From NCBI GenBank assembly GCA_033002965.1, contig JAURVB010000724.1:29860-93859 (forward strand): DNA of 64,000 nt, in the 5' to 3' direction. The stretch comes from Piper betle (Eukaryota; Streptophyta; Magnoliopsida; Piperales; Piperaceae). This document shows, one piece after another, positions 44,925 through 58,188 of the stretch. The position numbers and the translations under genes were made by a program. The first letter of the stretch is position 1, and each line of letters starts with the position of its first letter. The notes under the pieces were generated by a model, which was not told the DNA's origin, ran no database searches, and was given only the letters and a program-made list of their open reading frames with translations.

Positions 44925-47900
44925 GGGTAGACACTCTACGTAAAGATTGCATTTGTGTTGTCCTTATCCCACGAATGAAATCGCCACTATATAGAGTGCG
45001 TACATGTTCTGATGATCGGCGACCAGGGAAAAGGGGCGGGTAGGGTTGAGTTTAAGCTGTTTAGGAACTGTGATGAACAAGACGATTTTATTTTTACGTG
45101 GGCCGGAAGTTTTATATCATGACATGTGTCATATGTATGAGCTTGCCATGTTTTCACGACATGTGTCATGTATGTAAACAATCTTATGTGGCAAGTTTAC
45201 ACACATGATGTCATAACATAAAAACTCTATCCAGCTTAGAATTATAAAATTTAAAGGTCATTTTTTTTATGTTTGAATGTATTGAAATTTAAGCAAAAGA
45301 AATTTTAATTTCATTTAAAATTAATCTATGTAAAAATTTTATAAAATAGAATTTTCTTATAAAAAATTTTAAAAAATGAAAAAATTTTAACAGACACATG
45401 CACATGAAAAAGAATCTCATTTTTATTTTATTTTCTTATTATCTAAATATATAAAAAATTAAATTTTTTATATTATTTTATTTTATTTTTTATAAAATAT
45501 TTTTTTCATTATATTATTTTCATGTAAAATGAACAGGCCTAAACAAACAAAACACAGGAACAGAGATAGAGATGCCGTCGAGAACGCGCAAATAAAATGT
45601 TGTGCGACTCACGGGTGATGTCTCCCTCCCAGCCTCCCTTTTATTCTTTCAAAGTTGGTGGCAGCTTTTTAGCGGTATTCTTCCTAAACAGCGTAAACTC
45701 CACGTGGGCCCTTTCTTCTTAGTTGTTAATCATAAGCATGTACACACTAAGTGTCGGCAATGGTAATCTTGTAGGAAAGGACAACTCAAATGCAGTTTAA
45801 CTAAAGAGTCCACCTTTACCATTTACCATTTTTGTGTAAGTGCTATGGAGATATTGGAGCATTAGACAATTAACTGCATTTGCTATGGTCAAGTTATTGC
45901 ATATTGCAACTACGACATTGCATGACTCTTGAACAGCAAGGAGTTTTGTAACTGCGCTTCAACCAGGACAAGGCCTTGGCCTATGGAATAATGGATGACA
46001 ATCCTCTATGGGGAGGGCAGGAAGAAGGTATAAAACCTGTTGCTCCTCGCCTTGGTTGGCCTCGTCACGGTCATACTGGGGGATGGTGTTTGTTCTCCAA
46101 GGTAAAGAATGGCATTACTAAGAAGGTAAACATTAAAGAATGAATGGGACGAGTAGTGAAGGGGAAGGCGAATAAGACATACCAGCAATGACTAGTTACG
46201 ATGGTGACGCTAGGAGTTGGGGAGAAGAGAAATGCAGGGAGTCAGGCCGAGAAAAAGAAGAGCCATGAAGGACCAGGTCTAATTATCACGTCACCTAGAA
46301 ATATATGCGAGAGACATGTAATTACGTCGCTCTTTTAACGTGCCAAAATTGAAGCCGGTATAGCATCACTTATCTTTTTACATCCCCTGATGAGGGTCAA
46401 ATGTTCTATCACTAGTCACCACTACGGTGCAGAATCAGCGGCAAATCTTGCTTCATACATATGACGACATTCTAGAGCAGAGCACATACGCTCCACCTCC
46501 CTCTCACCTTGAACATTTGTTACAACCTTCTACATCTAATCAATTGCGACAAATGATATTGTGTGGCCAAATGAAAAGTTTATTATAGAGTGTTAGATTA
46601 TAATAGAAAATTTTATGCTAAATAAAGTGTTTAATTGCAATAAAAAATTTTGTGTAAAATATCAAGAAATTTATAATTGTAAAAAATAATAGTTTATTAA
46701 ATAATGTTTGGTAAATTATGATTAATCTGTCCTAAAATGCTATAATTTGAGATTGTATTGGGCAATGAGGACCTGACTAAATGCAAATTAGGCTCAAAAG
46801 CAATTGAAAGAAATTTTGAAGATAAAAATTCTATAAAACGAATGAATATCAAATTTTTTTAAATAGTTAAATGATCTCCCATTTAATTTATATAAGGATA
46901 AGATTCAATAAATTAATGAAAATGAGTTTGTGATTTTAAATTTTGATTGACTTCTTTTTAAAAAATAACTAAGCCTATCATATTACACTAAGAATGGGTC
47001 ATTCTAACTTATATTTAGAGAGTGTCAAGGCGGATGACTAATCTTATCACGTGATATCACGTGATAGTTAGGCCGGATTATTACGTATGATATCACTAGG
47101 GGATATGATGGACATGAACACCCCTTTTATTTAATATGTGTGAAAAGTTTTTGCACACACTATTTTTGCCCACGTCTACAATATTTTTTGTGAAAAAGAA
47201 TGGACATGGACATAAATACAAATATCAAATATTATTCACTAACAAGGACATCCTTATAAAACAATCTTTACTGAAATTTAAATTCAAAAGCAAACAAACA
47301 AAGAAACCCCTTAAAGAAATGTAAATTCAAATAATTTGCTCTAAATAAATCAAACTTGTAGTTTATTAAATTTCCTAGGATAAGCCTGTGACACACCCCC
47401 ACTCTCTTATAACATACTAAAATTTTCAACAAAAGTAGTAAATCAACAAAATATCTCAATTGCATACACAATCATTCCATTCAAAATGACAATCCTTTAA
47501 TCTATACAATAAAAATTTCCTTTGTGAAAATATCATAAAGGTTGAGCCAAAGATACCTATTCTTTCTTACTACACACTTAAAATTTTTAATAAAAGGTGT
47601 ATATATTCTCAATTTTATAGACAATCATACTATTTAAAATGACAATCTTTTAAAGTGACCGCACATTTATTCATAATTTAGAAATTAATATTAGACATGA
47701 AAATACTATTTTAATTTTGGGATAGGTTCGTCGACACATGCAGGCGTGTTCGATAAGCGTACTTGCAGACTTGTGTGGACCTGTCCTTAATAATCAATTT
47801 ATTTTGTGGACACTATTGCTAAAGTTTTCATGGTCCATGCAAACAATCCTTATTTTATATATAGACATAGACGTGCACATCCATAATTATGGACATCCTT

Positions 47901-48790
47901 TGCTATTAAAGCTGACATGAAAATAACTCCGGACCTTTTCGGATGATGGAAGTCTTTCAAGACATAAATGAATCTTATGAGTCATGAAAAAAGTTTCAAC
48001 GATGGAATATTTTTTGAAATGGCTGGAAAATAAAATATCTTAAATAATTAATTTTGCATTTAATATGTATCCGAATGAAATTTAATTTATTAGTAGAAAT
48101 ATATTTATGATGTTTAATTTTAATTAATTAATTTTTTAAAAAAATATTGATCTATTAATTTGTGCTTAGCTTTATCGTTGCAATCAGACTTGTTATGAAA
48201 GTGTTACAATAAATTTGAATACTGATTGGAACACATTTATTCTGAGTGCCCTTAGTAATATGAATGGCTTATCAGATTATTTCATGGGTAATTAATGGTA
48301 AGGAAGAGTAATAAATTGTATTTTCTCATATTTTATCTTGCTTGGCTCACAAGAAAATATGAAAAAATAAAAAATCCTTACACAATTATTTTTTATAAAA
48401 AAATGCGAGTAAATAAGATAATATAATAATAATATTAAATAAAAAATTTAAAACTAGATACAAGAAAAAATAATTAAAATTCTAATTTATATTTTTTATC
48501 CCATGGTTGTAATTTATTTTCTCACTGTCTAAACAAAGAATAAATAAGTGCTTAGCGTTGACAACGGCAAGCAGACGCTTGCTACCGTGTACAAAACAGC
48601 ATCACGCAAATCGCCGGGAATGAAGAAAAAGAGCAATGAAAAAGTAGGCGAGGCATGTGAGACTGCGCCCAGCACAGAATGTCCAAAGTGATTGATAAGT
48701 TCGGTGCGAGATATGTATGCGGTGGGCAGCGTGAATTATGGAGTGAGAGATTCCATCTGCGAACCGATGTTTAAGGCAATAAAAAATAGC
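44925..48790. other. AT-rich intergenic region
   Basis: No frame over 70 codons, no terminal repeats, no RNA genes recognised. Slightly GC-richer segments at 45560-45720 and 45900-46300 show no consistent frame. A small inverted repeat ATCACGTGAT occurs twice near 47045 (TATCACGTGATATCACGTGA). Confidence 0.45.
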
Positions 48791-48899
48791 ATATGTTACA
48801 TACACAAAGGCGAGTAATAATAATAAAACAAACACTTTCGTTTACAAAAATATTACTCGTAGAAGCGACTGATGTGAGCCCTTTGGTACAGCTGGCTAC

Positions 48900-49303
48900 G
48901 AGTGTGGGAGATGGGTTTGAAAATAAGGAGGGTGGAAAACAAAAAATGAAAACTAAGAAAAGGGGCGAAGAAGTGAGGAACGAATGGAATGGAACGAGTA
49001 ATAATATCTCCGCTCTTCCCAACTCCTGCCTACCTTTCCCAGCGATGCCTGTGCAATTGAGGAAAGGGGGCGCCGACGCCTCTCTCTCTCCTTCGCTCAC
49101 ACATTCTCTCTTTCTCACTCCTCCCTCTGATTCGCTTGGTGCAGGTCGGGAACGGTCTCTCTCCCTCCTTCTCCCCGCGCCTCCTCCTGTTTTTTTTCTA
49201 CTAGCTCTTTCCCTTCCAGCTCCCTGATAGCTGCGTGCCATCTCTTTCCCGCCGGGGAGGGGGGACGACGACACCATCCCGCCTTGCATCAACTGAATCG
49301 GAG
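48900..49303 (+). promoter_or_regulatory. Pyrimidine-rich leader upstream of a gene-like first exon
   Basis: CT-rich runs (CTCTCTCTCTCC, TCTCTCTCCCTCC) typical of plant 5' leaders lie at 49070-49200, and the first ATG after them (49304) is in good context (GAGATGGG). No clear TATA box. The long minus-strand frame across this stretch is its antisense shadow. Confidence 0.4.
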
Positions 49304-49969
49304 ATGGGTAGTGATGACGTCTCTGTTCCTCCTCCTTCCGCCATGCTGTTCCTATCCCAGGTTGGAGCTCCAGATCTCCCTCCCCTTTTTATTTGCTTAA
49401 TGTATATTCGTTGATTTATATGTGAAGGAGCATGATTGTTCTTCTGTTCTTTCTATTCTGATTTTCCGAGTCATGTTCTTTTTACTAGAGAATTCGCGAT
49501 TGTTGGGATAGATAATTTAATTAAAAGTACTCGAATATTTCCCCTGCGCTTGCTTTACTTCATTGAAAGATTCGGGATCTGACGAATTGTTGTAACCACG
49601 GTTCACCCATAAGCTGCTTCTACTTCTCTGCATCTTACTTAATTAAGCTTAGTCGGTTTGCCTGCATAATTTTGAATTTGTTGCAGAACTTACCCGACTA
49701 GCATGAGTTTCGTTTATTCAATTATTTATGTTGGTTGCTAATCCTTTCTTCTTCTTGGTTTGGATCTCCTGGGTTTGCTTATTTTGAAATCTCTGATAAG
49801 CCCACTATGCATGACCTTGCAATTGCAAATTTGTGACAGAGTAGTGTGTAATTGGTAAATTTCCTGAAATGCAAAGCTTTCAATAACATGATATGAAATC
49901 AAAGAAAGTAACATCGAAGCACGGGATCTGATTCAGGGATACTATATGTTATTGCAAGAGAGTACTCAG
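49304..49969 (+). CDS. Gene-like start: first exon MGSDDVSVPPPSAMLFLSQ and possible second exon
   Basis: Exon 1 (49304-49360, 19 codons) ends CCCAG|GTTGGA, a valid donor, phase 0. A possible exon 2 (49937-49969), bounded by ATTCAG and GTTAGT, encodes GYYMLLQESTQ in the same phase. Further exons could not be identified with confidence before the hAT MITE at 52533; they may be small, far away or lost. The protein family is not recognised. Support is leader composition, start context and splice borders, so this is a candidate gene 5' end. Confidence 0.35.
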
Positions 49970-52300
49970 GTTAGTAGTTTTGTGTTCATCTCTTCCTCGA
50001 CAGCCTTAAAAGCCAGCTCTTTCTGAGGTATTCATAAAATGTCTTACTTTGTGTACTACACTAGTTGTGTTTTATGTTCTGCATCTGTTCCTGGCTCATG
50101 TGTTTTTCTAGATGTTGCTTTCCCCAAAGAGAGTTGGTATATCAGTTTACATATTACATGGAATATCATCTGTTGCGTGTTCATTTAAACTGCTAGATTT
50201 ACTAGCCCTACTCTGCCTGCATGTAAATGTTGGACCTTCCAATCTGTGTAACTCTTAGCAATGTGATGACAGATACTTCAACATTTTTGTATCAGAGTGA
50301 ATGAGATATAAGTCGGAGGTAGCCTAAATATCTTCTTTTTAGCAAACCACAATATACTGACATTGATAAATATCAGTCGATAGAGTGTCATTACTTGAAA
50401 ACTAACAGTTGCAAGCAAGTGAATGTATAGGTTTAGTTACGAGGAACCAATTTTGGCGGTTAGTAATGGGAAAAAAAGGGAGGCATTTGAGTTGTACGAT
50501 TCATTGTAGATTTCTTTGCAAAAAGAGACAAAACAAGAGGCATGGCATTCTTTAGGATGAATGTTATAAATATTTAAACATCTTTATCAGCTTAATCTTC
50601 TAAGGTACATAGTGTTGTCATGTCAATTGTATTTTGTTGAGAAGAGCTGAAGATTGTAGGAATTCGCAAGGGCTTCATTCTTTTTGCATCTGAAAATTTA
50701 TATATTTATTTGGCCATAGTTTAGGAGGACATGGTGAAGTAAATGTGTTTTTGAATTTGTGCCGATGCCTTGATTGCTGGCACTACATGACATGGAATGA
50801 ATTGTTTGGCCACATGGCCTTCCAACTTTTGCACACTGAATAGCTCAAATACTATTAAGCAGTTATTGTATCCGAGTATAGGTTGTCTTTTATTGGACAG
50901 CATCTTTACTAACAGAGTTGAATGCAGCTGTCTGGAAATTTAAGAGGAGATAACCTTGCTTGATTTTCATCTGCCGCCTCCTGGTTCTACTAATTTTATT
51001 CTTTTGTGTTTGGCTTTATCAAGAAATCCATTTTCTAACCTTAAATAGCAAATCGCTTAATCAAAAAAATATTTTTTAAAAATTCTGCATATCAATAGAT
51101 TGACAATTTTAATCATGTCTTCGAATGTTATCTTAGAATGTTGTCTTAAAATTTATTTGTTTATTTATTTATTTATGTTGTGAGGTAGTGTGGATTTTTT
51201 TAGAAAGAATCATGAATGCCAAGATCACGGTTGTCATAGGATTTCATGAGTGTGGTGTCCAACAAACGTAGTTTAGTCAGTAAGTCCTAGTGAATCTAGT
51301 CATAGTTTTAATTATTGTATCAGTTACTAAAATGAATTTATAGTTGGCTGTAGGGTATATTTGGTTTCACCAAGCCAAATCAGGTGAAAGTATATTTTAA
51401 AATTATAAATAAAATATTTTATTAAGTGTTTAAAATGTTTTGTATCATCAATATTTAATACTGCCGGTCAAAATACCATGATTTTAAAAAAATGGATTTT
51501 GAGAAGTTTTCAAATTTAAAAATTGGCTATAGATTAAATGGTACAAAGTCTTAAATTGTACCGAATTTAGAGGTACGTGATCTATTAGGTACAATTAGGT
51601 GAAATGATAGGTATTTGAAAATATGAATATGGTTGACAAATTTGAGCAGGATTTGTTGTCTTCAAACTGCAGGTGAGAAATTTGGGATGTTTAAATCAAA
51701 ACATCCGATAAATGTGTTCCAAGAAAAAGAAAACAAAAAGAAAGAAATCAAAAAACGAAAAAGGGAAAAAATTGATAAATTAAATTAAGTTCAAATTAAT
51801 GTCCCTCCAATTTTTATGTGGTTGTACATATCTTTGATTTTTTCACTTTTTAGGAAATTATTCTTACCCGAAACTCTAACACGGGCAGTCTAATTATAAA
51901 GATAAATAGACGTCTTAGATTTGATGATAAGGAAATAGAATTACCCTACCCCTCTCTGGGTCGCATGCGACCAAATCTGGCCAAGGTTGGCCAGACCTAC
52001 TTAAATTTGGCCGCGCGTCTGAGCGGGTTGACCTCGACAGGATTGAGCCGGGTACGACGTAGTCCAGTTCTTTAAAAAAATAGTAAAAGACAAAAACCTG
52101 CGAACGGTCGGATCCTGCTGCGGCTGGCAGACTTTGACTTCTCTCCACGGTTGGCCGCGTAACAGTATGGTAGAAATTTAAATATTGTTAACATTCTGTA
52201 TTAACAACAAAGGAGCAAAAGATGTAAGTTTAAACAATAAATTAGTTCGATTTGGGCATAAATTTAACTGTTTTTAAAAGAAAAAAAACTATAATAAACA
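49970..52300. other. AT-rich DNA, possibly intron of the gene at 49304
   Basis: No convincing exon seen. T-rich and A-rich stretches with some branch-point/acceptor-like sites (for example GAATGCAG near 50919), but the frames after them close quickly. Confidence 0.4.
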
Positions 52301-52426
52301 GTGGCTTGAATGAAAAATTCACTATGAAAAATACTAATCCTATTCAAAGAATGGAAAATGGAAGTGGCTTGAATGAAAAAATCACTATGAAAAATACTAT
52401 TCCTATTCAAAGAGTGGCAAATGGAA
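52301..52426 (+). repeat. 63-bp tandem duplication
   Basis: Copies beginning GTGGCTTGAATGAAAAA start at 52301 and 52364 and differ at a few bases. Confidence 0.8.
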
Positions 52427-52532
52427 GTTGAAACTAGCTGTATAATATGAGCATCTTAGAAACGGTTACACTTCAAAATCACCCAGGCAAATGTAACAAA
52501 AACAATAAAGATACAACCCATGCAATCAAACG

Positions 52533-52790
52533 TAGGGTTGCTAATTGAAAGCGAGTCAGCTCGTGAGCATTTAGCGTTCGGCTCGGCTTGAGCTCGACTC
52601 GAAATTCCGACATTTAAATACTCAACTCGAACTCGACTCGAACCCTAATTTTACGAGCCGAGCTTGAGCAAGGTCGTGTTCGGCCTCGACTCGACTTGGT
52701 TATATAACTCGAACCCGACTCGAACTCGGACTAGTAGCTCGACTCGACCTCGACTCGATAAAATAATATAATAATATAGTCTTTATATTT

Positions 52791-52828
<38 letters not shown>

Positions 52829-53181
52829 CAATAACAAAGAAGCAAGATAGTTGAGATAGTAAGTATTCATCTTGATTGACTTCAAGGTTGTGGGTTCAAA
52901 CCATATTGGCCTCATTTTTTTTTTTAAGTGAGAGTACTTTTCGACTTTTAATCGAGCTGGTTTTCGAGCTTACGAACGAGCTGGAGCTCACAAAAATTCC
53001 AAAACAGTTTAAGTATATTCGAGCTGGAGTCGAGCTCGAACACATAAAAGATATTCGAGTCGAACTCGAGCATGTATGTCCAAAACTCGTCGATCTCGAG
53101 TCGAGTTCGAACCGAGTTTCGAACTATTCGAGCCTAGTTCGAACACATGTTGAGCTCAGCTCGCTTCGCTCAGCACCCCTA
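52533..53181 (-). mobile_element. hAT-type MITE, copy 2, opposite orientation, with 8-bp TSD
   Basis: 649 bp, ends TAGGGTTGCTAATTG and CAGCACCCCTA (reading inward TAGGGGTGCTGAGCGAAGC). Perfect 8-bp duplication ATCAAACG (52525-52532 and 53182-53189). Same family as 31920-32518 but reversed. The centre has (TA)n, and next to it GACTTCAAGGTTGTGGGTTC followed by AAACC, resembling a tRNA B box. No transposase. Confidence 0.9.
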
Positions 53182-53189
53182 ATCAAACG

Positions 53190-53731
53190 TATCAATATTT
53201 CATACATTTCAATCAAACTGCTACACAACTACAAAAAGAAAAAAATAAAGAAAGCAAAATCAAACGCGGAATAAGAATACACAAAAACTGCACCGAATTC
53301 TAACCTTTTGTACCCTAGACGTATTGTCATTTGTTGTTCAAGTAAAAATTATATAATTGTTGTGTGAAGGATACAATCTTTCCATAAATCATAATATAGA
53401 ATTTTATGTTAGAATTCTTCACTTGATGGGTTTTCCAAGATCAATCTTCATATTAAATCCTCAAAAATAAAATAAAATAAATACAAAAACATACCTTAAC
53501 ACACAAGAAGAGATATGACTCTAATTTTGAAGATTTGAGTCTTCCAAACTGAATTGTTGTGCATGATCCTTTTGAGACGTCAGAAAAGAAGTCGTACACC
53601 CAATTTTGGGACCACCTATTGTGACCGTTGGTATCTATTATTTTTAATTTAGCGCATATAACTAAGAAATAAGTACTTAAGTTTTGCACATTTTATAATT
53701 AATACTCAAATTAAATGCTCGTAACCCCTAT
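53190..53731. other. AT-rich DNA between MITE and element D
   Basis: No gene, RNA or repeat recognised. Confidence 0.45.
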
Positions 53732-55305
53732 TATAAAACCCTAACTTCGGATTAGAGTTTTACCCGATAATTGATTTGTCTATTCGGATCAGTCTCGAGT
53801 CAATTCGAGTCACTTCAGTTTTATACTGTGAGTATAAGGCCTAGATACCCATATAAACATGCTATGGAGGTTAGGTGTGCCTCATATACAAATGATAACT
53901 TTAGTTATGCTACAACAAAGCATGAATTATTAGTGTATATACAAGGTATACAAATTTTTTTGTTTGTGTTAGCCTAGGGTTTTAAAGTTATATCTAGGTT
54001 GTTACAGCGTTTAGTGTCAGTTTGGGTTTTTTCAAGGTATTTCTTTTGCATGCATCTCAAGGATTTCAGACTACCGAATTGCCCCTATAGACCCAGCTTG
54101 ATTTGAGTCTCAAATCTTTGATAAATTGAGTACAAGGTTTTGAGATCCAATTATCTTTCTTGTTTCGATTTTCATCTATAGAGTCACTTTTAGGCCTCAA
54201 ATTAATTTTGACTTTTGACGGTCACGATCTAAGGCTTGGAGCTTGGGCCATAAGTCCGTTAGGATTCTATTGTGGATTTAATTTCTAGATCGTAGGATGT
54301 ATTAAATGGTTATTTTATCAGACCCTACTTAATAGGGGCTATCTTGAATTTTTTTTTTACTTTCATGATTAATAACCCTCGAAGATGAGATTCATTGTGT
54401 TGGTTTCAAACATAGCTTCACCTCACATTGCATTTTGGCCTACTTATATTACTCTCTTTCCAACCCTATATATAGTTTTTATCGAATTTTTATCGAGACG
54501 ATAGTTGGTGAATTTGACCTTGTGTATATCGTGAGTAGACACATATGCAGGTTGCAGTGGGCTTTAGATTATTAAGATGGCTATTCCATTCCTGAGGGAT
54601 CCTAACATCTCTACGTCTTAAGTTTCCTCACCCTCGGATAAGCATGGAGTAGACATGCACTATTATGTACAACATAAGTTAGACTAGTGCTATAAAAGGG
54701 TATTGAAGGCGACTGCCTGAGAGTACTCGGTCATTGTGCTCTTGGCCAAGAGTTATATGAAGCTTTGGAGAGGGCTTAGAATATGGGTTTTTCCTAAAAG
54801 TGGGACCAGTTATTATCGAGAGAGGCATTTGCTGAGAGTGGTATAGCATTCCTTCAGTTCGGGATGCTATCGAGTCTGTCGCTGTGATGGCTCCTCAGTA
54901 GATGCCCTTTGAGTGTTCACATAAAAATTATATATATAGTTTTCCTTCATCGTGGAAATGAGATTTCCAATTGCCAGCTTGTACTAGTTATTTTCAAGAT
55001 CATTGACATTTGTTGTTGACGTTTTCTTTATTATATATGTAGGTCTTTTGTTCCTATGTGTCAAGTTGACAGATAGTTGTTACACACATGTGCTCAATAT
55101 GCCAATGCTTTCTTTAGTGCTTTTGTCTTTAATTGATATATTTTTATGTATAATTACTAATGTCTTTCATTCTCGAGGAGCCGAGATGGTTGTTTATATA
55201 TGTTTTCTCGTTTGAGTCTTATAAATTAATTGATTTAGATATGACTCGACTTGATCATAATAGTTCTAATTCAGTTCTTAGGTGAACCCAAATCAGGGTG
55301 TTACA
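53732..55305 (+). repeat. 5' LTR of element D
   Basis: Starts TATAAAACCCTAACTTCGG and ends AATCAGGGTGTTACA; about 1.57 kb. It keeps family A landmarks in order, including ACTGCCTGAGAGTACTCGG at 54712 and the GGAAAT/ATTTCC stem (54954-54968), but is far diverged. Confidence 0.7.
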
Positions 55306-58188
55306 GCTTATTATCAGAGCTCTGCCTTGGTCAATTGAGATGAAAGACTCTTGTTTTGAGCCAAATGTGTGCAATTTTCTTAGTCAAGTCAACATGTCAT
55401 TTCCTTTGGTCTTTTCTCAAGATTTTAGATTTTTTATCAAATAGTCTTGACCAGTGCAGGTTTCAGTGTTAACAATTTTGGAAGTTATGGGATAGATATG
55501 AGATCATGATTTCAGTAGATATTAGCAGGGGTCTCATAAGCTTGTCATGATAAGCTTAGGGACTTGTCCTTCCCTTTTACTATGCCAGAGATTTTGATGA
55601 CTTAGAGTGTTCATATGTTTAGTCAGTTGAGGTTGAGTCAGACGGTGACCAGGAGTACTTGAGCACTAGGGACTATATTTTAAGACTTGTCCGTCCTTTT
55701 GCATGTCACTAATTTAGTTCTCCTTCTTTGGGAGATGGTGTACATTGCGAGACGGAGTTATCAAAGATGGTACCTATTTGGAGCTTGGAGTATGAAGACA
55801 TTGAAAAAGTTACTTGATACATGAGTTGGACCACTGAGTGCCTTGGGCAGTTCCACCTGACGTAATTTGAAGTCTACCTAAGGAACTTTGACCTTTGGAC
55901 AGATCCTTAGGGATGAAGGCTATGGCTATGCCAATGGAGCCACCAAAGCACTTGGAGCACATATGAGAGTTTGGGTGAATACATTGGATAGACCACTTCC
56001 AAGTGATAGCAGCGATGAGGATGGTAGCGAGGAGGTGTCTGCCTCACCAATGATACTCCACCACTTCCCACTCTTCCAATAGTGTATATTCGGCTCGACA
56101 GCACTGTTGGCTGCTCTTCACCAGACAGAGGCATGAACACACCGATGAGGACAAGCAAGACCACCATTGCCTACGAGCTCATATGTTTGACAAGACTTTG
56201 CCCAAGGATTAGGCACTAGATCAATGTTTATCGTCTGAAAGTCACTCAAAGCTTATAGGAGTAGCCACCCCAGATTGTAGGAGATCAATGTGGGTTCAAC
56301 ATAGGTTCACCATCGTGCATGTCACTGTTCTGATCCAAACCTCTCTGGATCATACATGCATGGGTGGACAGCCCTGAGCCAAGTTGTTAACAGCCACCTC
56401 AGGGAGGACAGACACATAGAGTTAAACATGTCAGAGATAGTACTAGGTTCACGATGTAAAACCCGCAATTCGAGTCGGGGTTTTATACCAGTAAACCAAT
56501 CGGTTTAGCCGTCGGTTCGAGTTGAGTATGTTACAAAACACGTGTACTGAGCCGATGCTGGTCGCGTTTATAAGCAATGAGCGTCATGTGTACCCAAGTA
56601 TATGATGATAACATCATGAATACATCAGAAAAAAATGATTTATCAGAATATATGAGAGTATGCAAGTTTATTTTTTTTATTTTATACATAGTAGATTGTA
56701 GGATTAGTTTCAGGCTGATTACCGCATCAGGACGCGTAATGTGGTAGTTTGGGTGGGCTAATAATTACAAAACATGTCACTGTGGTGTTATAGTGTGTGA
56801 TATATTTTATAAGATTTTTCTCAATTTTTAATATTTTTTGGGGAATTATTACAAACTAGTTATTATTCTTGACTCGAGACGGAGTCGAGTCAAGTCTTAT
56901 TTAAGATATTGCCACCGAGCCTTTTCTTTTTCCCCCGATGTCTTCTTCCCCAAACCGTGATTGCCCGCCCCTTTTGCTTGCTGTTGCCGTTCGCCGCCAA
57001 TCGTCATTGCCAGGCCCTACCGCGGAGTAGCCGTGCCGCCCTGACCAACCCTGGCCACTGTCGGGCCACCGTGACGTCGGAATCACCATGCCTAGCGACA
57101 GGCTCGCTTCGTCGATTCTGCCACCGGCGACTGTCGTAGCCATGATCGGGTGGTCGCCTCGACACCCTTGACCCTCTAGCGACCTTCCCAGACCAGATCG
57201 GAATCCATTGTCGCCCAGGCCGACTGGATTTCTTCACCCATTGCTGCCATCTCAGTTTTAGCCATTTTTTGGTGAGCCGCCACCTCCACCGACTATGTTG
57301 ACGACATAGATGCATCGGGCTCGCTGAGCCGGTGCCAATGGTACCAAATATGACCGCTATCTAGCTAGTAGACGCCGTCGAAGATTACCGTTAGAAGCTG
57401 CCGAAAAACCACTGAGACTACCAAAAAACCGCTGCAACCTGCCAAAAAATTGGATTCGCTAGAATTCACCGGATCTTTCACAGAGTTTATCAAGTCGAAC
57501 CCGATAGAACTTTGGATGCCGACGAGCACCGAATTCGAGCTCCGAGATGCGCGATGAAACCCTAGCTGTCGCCGATTGTCGACGACGAGAGGTATACTTA
57601 CCTTCGAGTTAATGATTTAAACTTCATGATTGTTAGCACATCATGCTAAGATTGATTAATTGTCATGGTAAATGTCGGACTATGAATGAAGTGGTGATTG
57701 CATGAGTTGATGAATTGTGAAAGAATGGTATGTCATCTAATGAGGTAGATTGAATCTGAGTACGCTAATCAAGTAAGACGTAACTTAAAAAAATACAATA
57801 AAATTGGTATGGATAGGATGAGTTAGAATTATTTTCACATTTATGATTATTTGATTGTTGATAGATGTTGTTTGCATTGTGAGTGTGATGGTCATGTCAA
57901 GTTGATGCATCATTCAGTTAGCAGGCGTTAGTTTCTAGAATTGATGTGTAGGTACAAAGTAAGAGCTCGCCGCCTAGGCGCGATGACACGCTTGGAGCTT
58001 CTACCAAGTCCATTTAGGACTTGTCTTTGTTTTACGCTCTCTTCTATTGTATGTTTATTCTATTATTTGTAGGACGGGTTAAGTGGGGTTTTATCGGATC
58101 CCACTTAACTCAGGTCATTTAACCAAACGGTTTTCTAGATTAGTAAACCCTCGAGGATGATTTCGAAAACTAGATCCACCACAAGTTG

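Noticed and set aside
48771..49292. A 173-codon minus-strand frame (MMQGGMVSSS...)
   Set aside because: Antisense of the CT-rich leader of the gene-like start at 49304; low-complexity Arg/Ser content.
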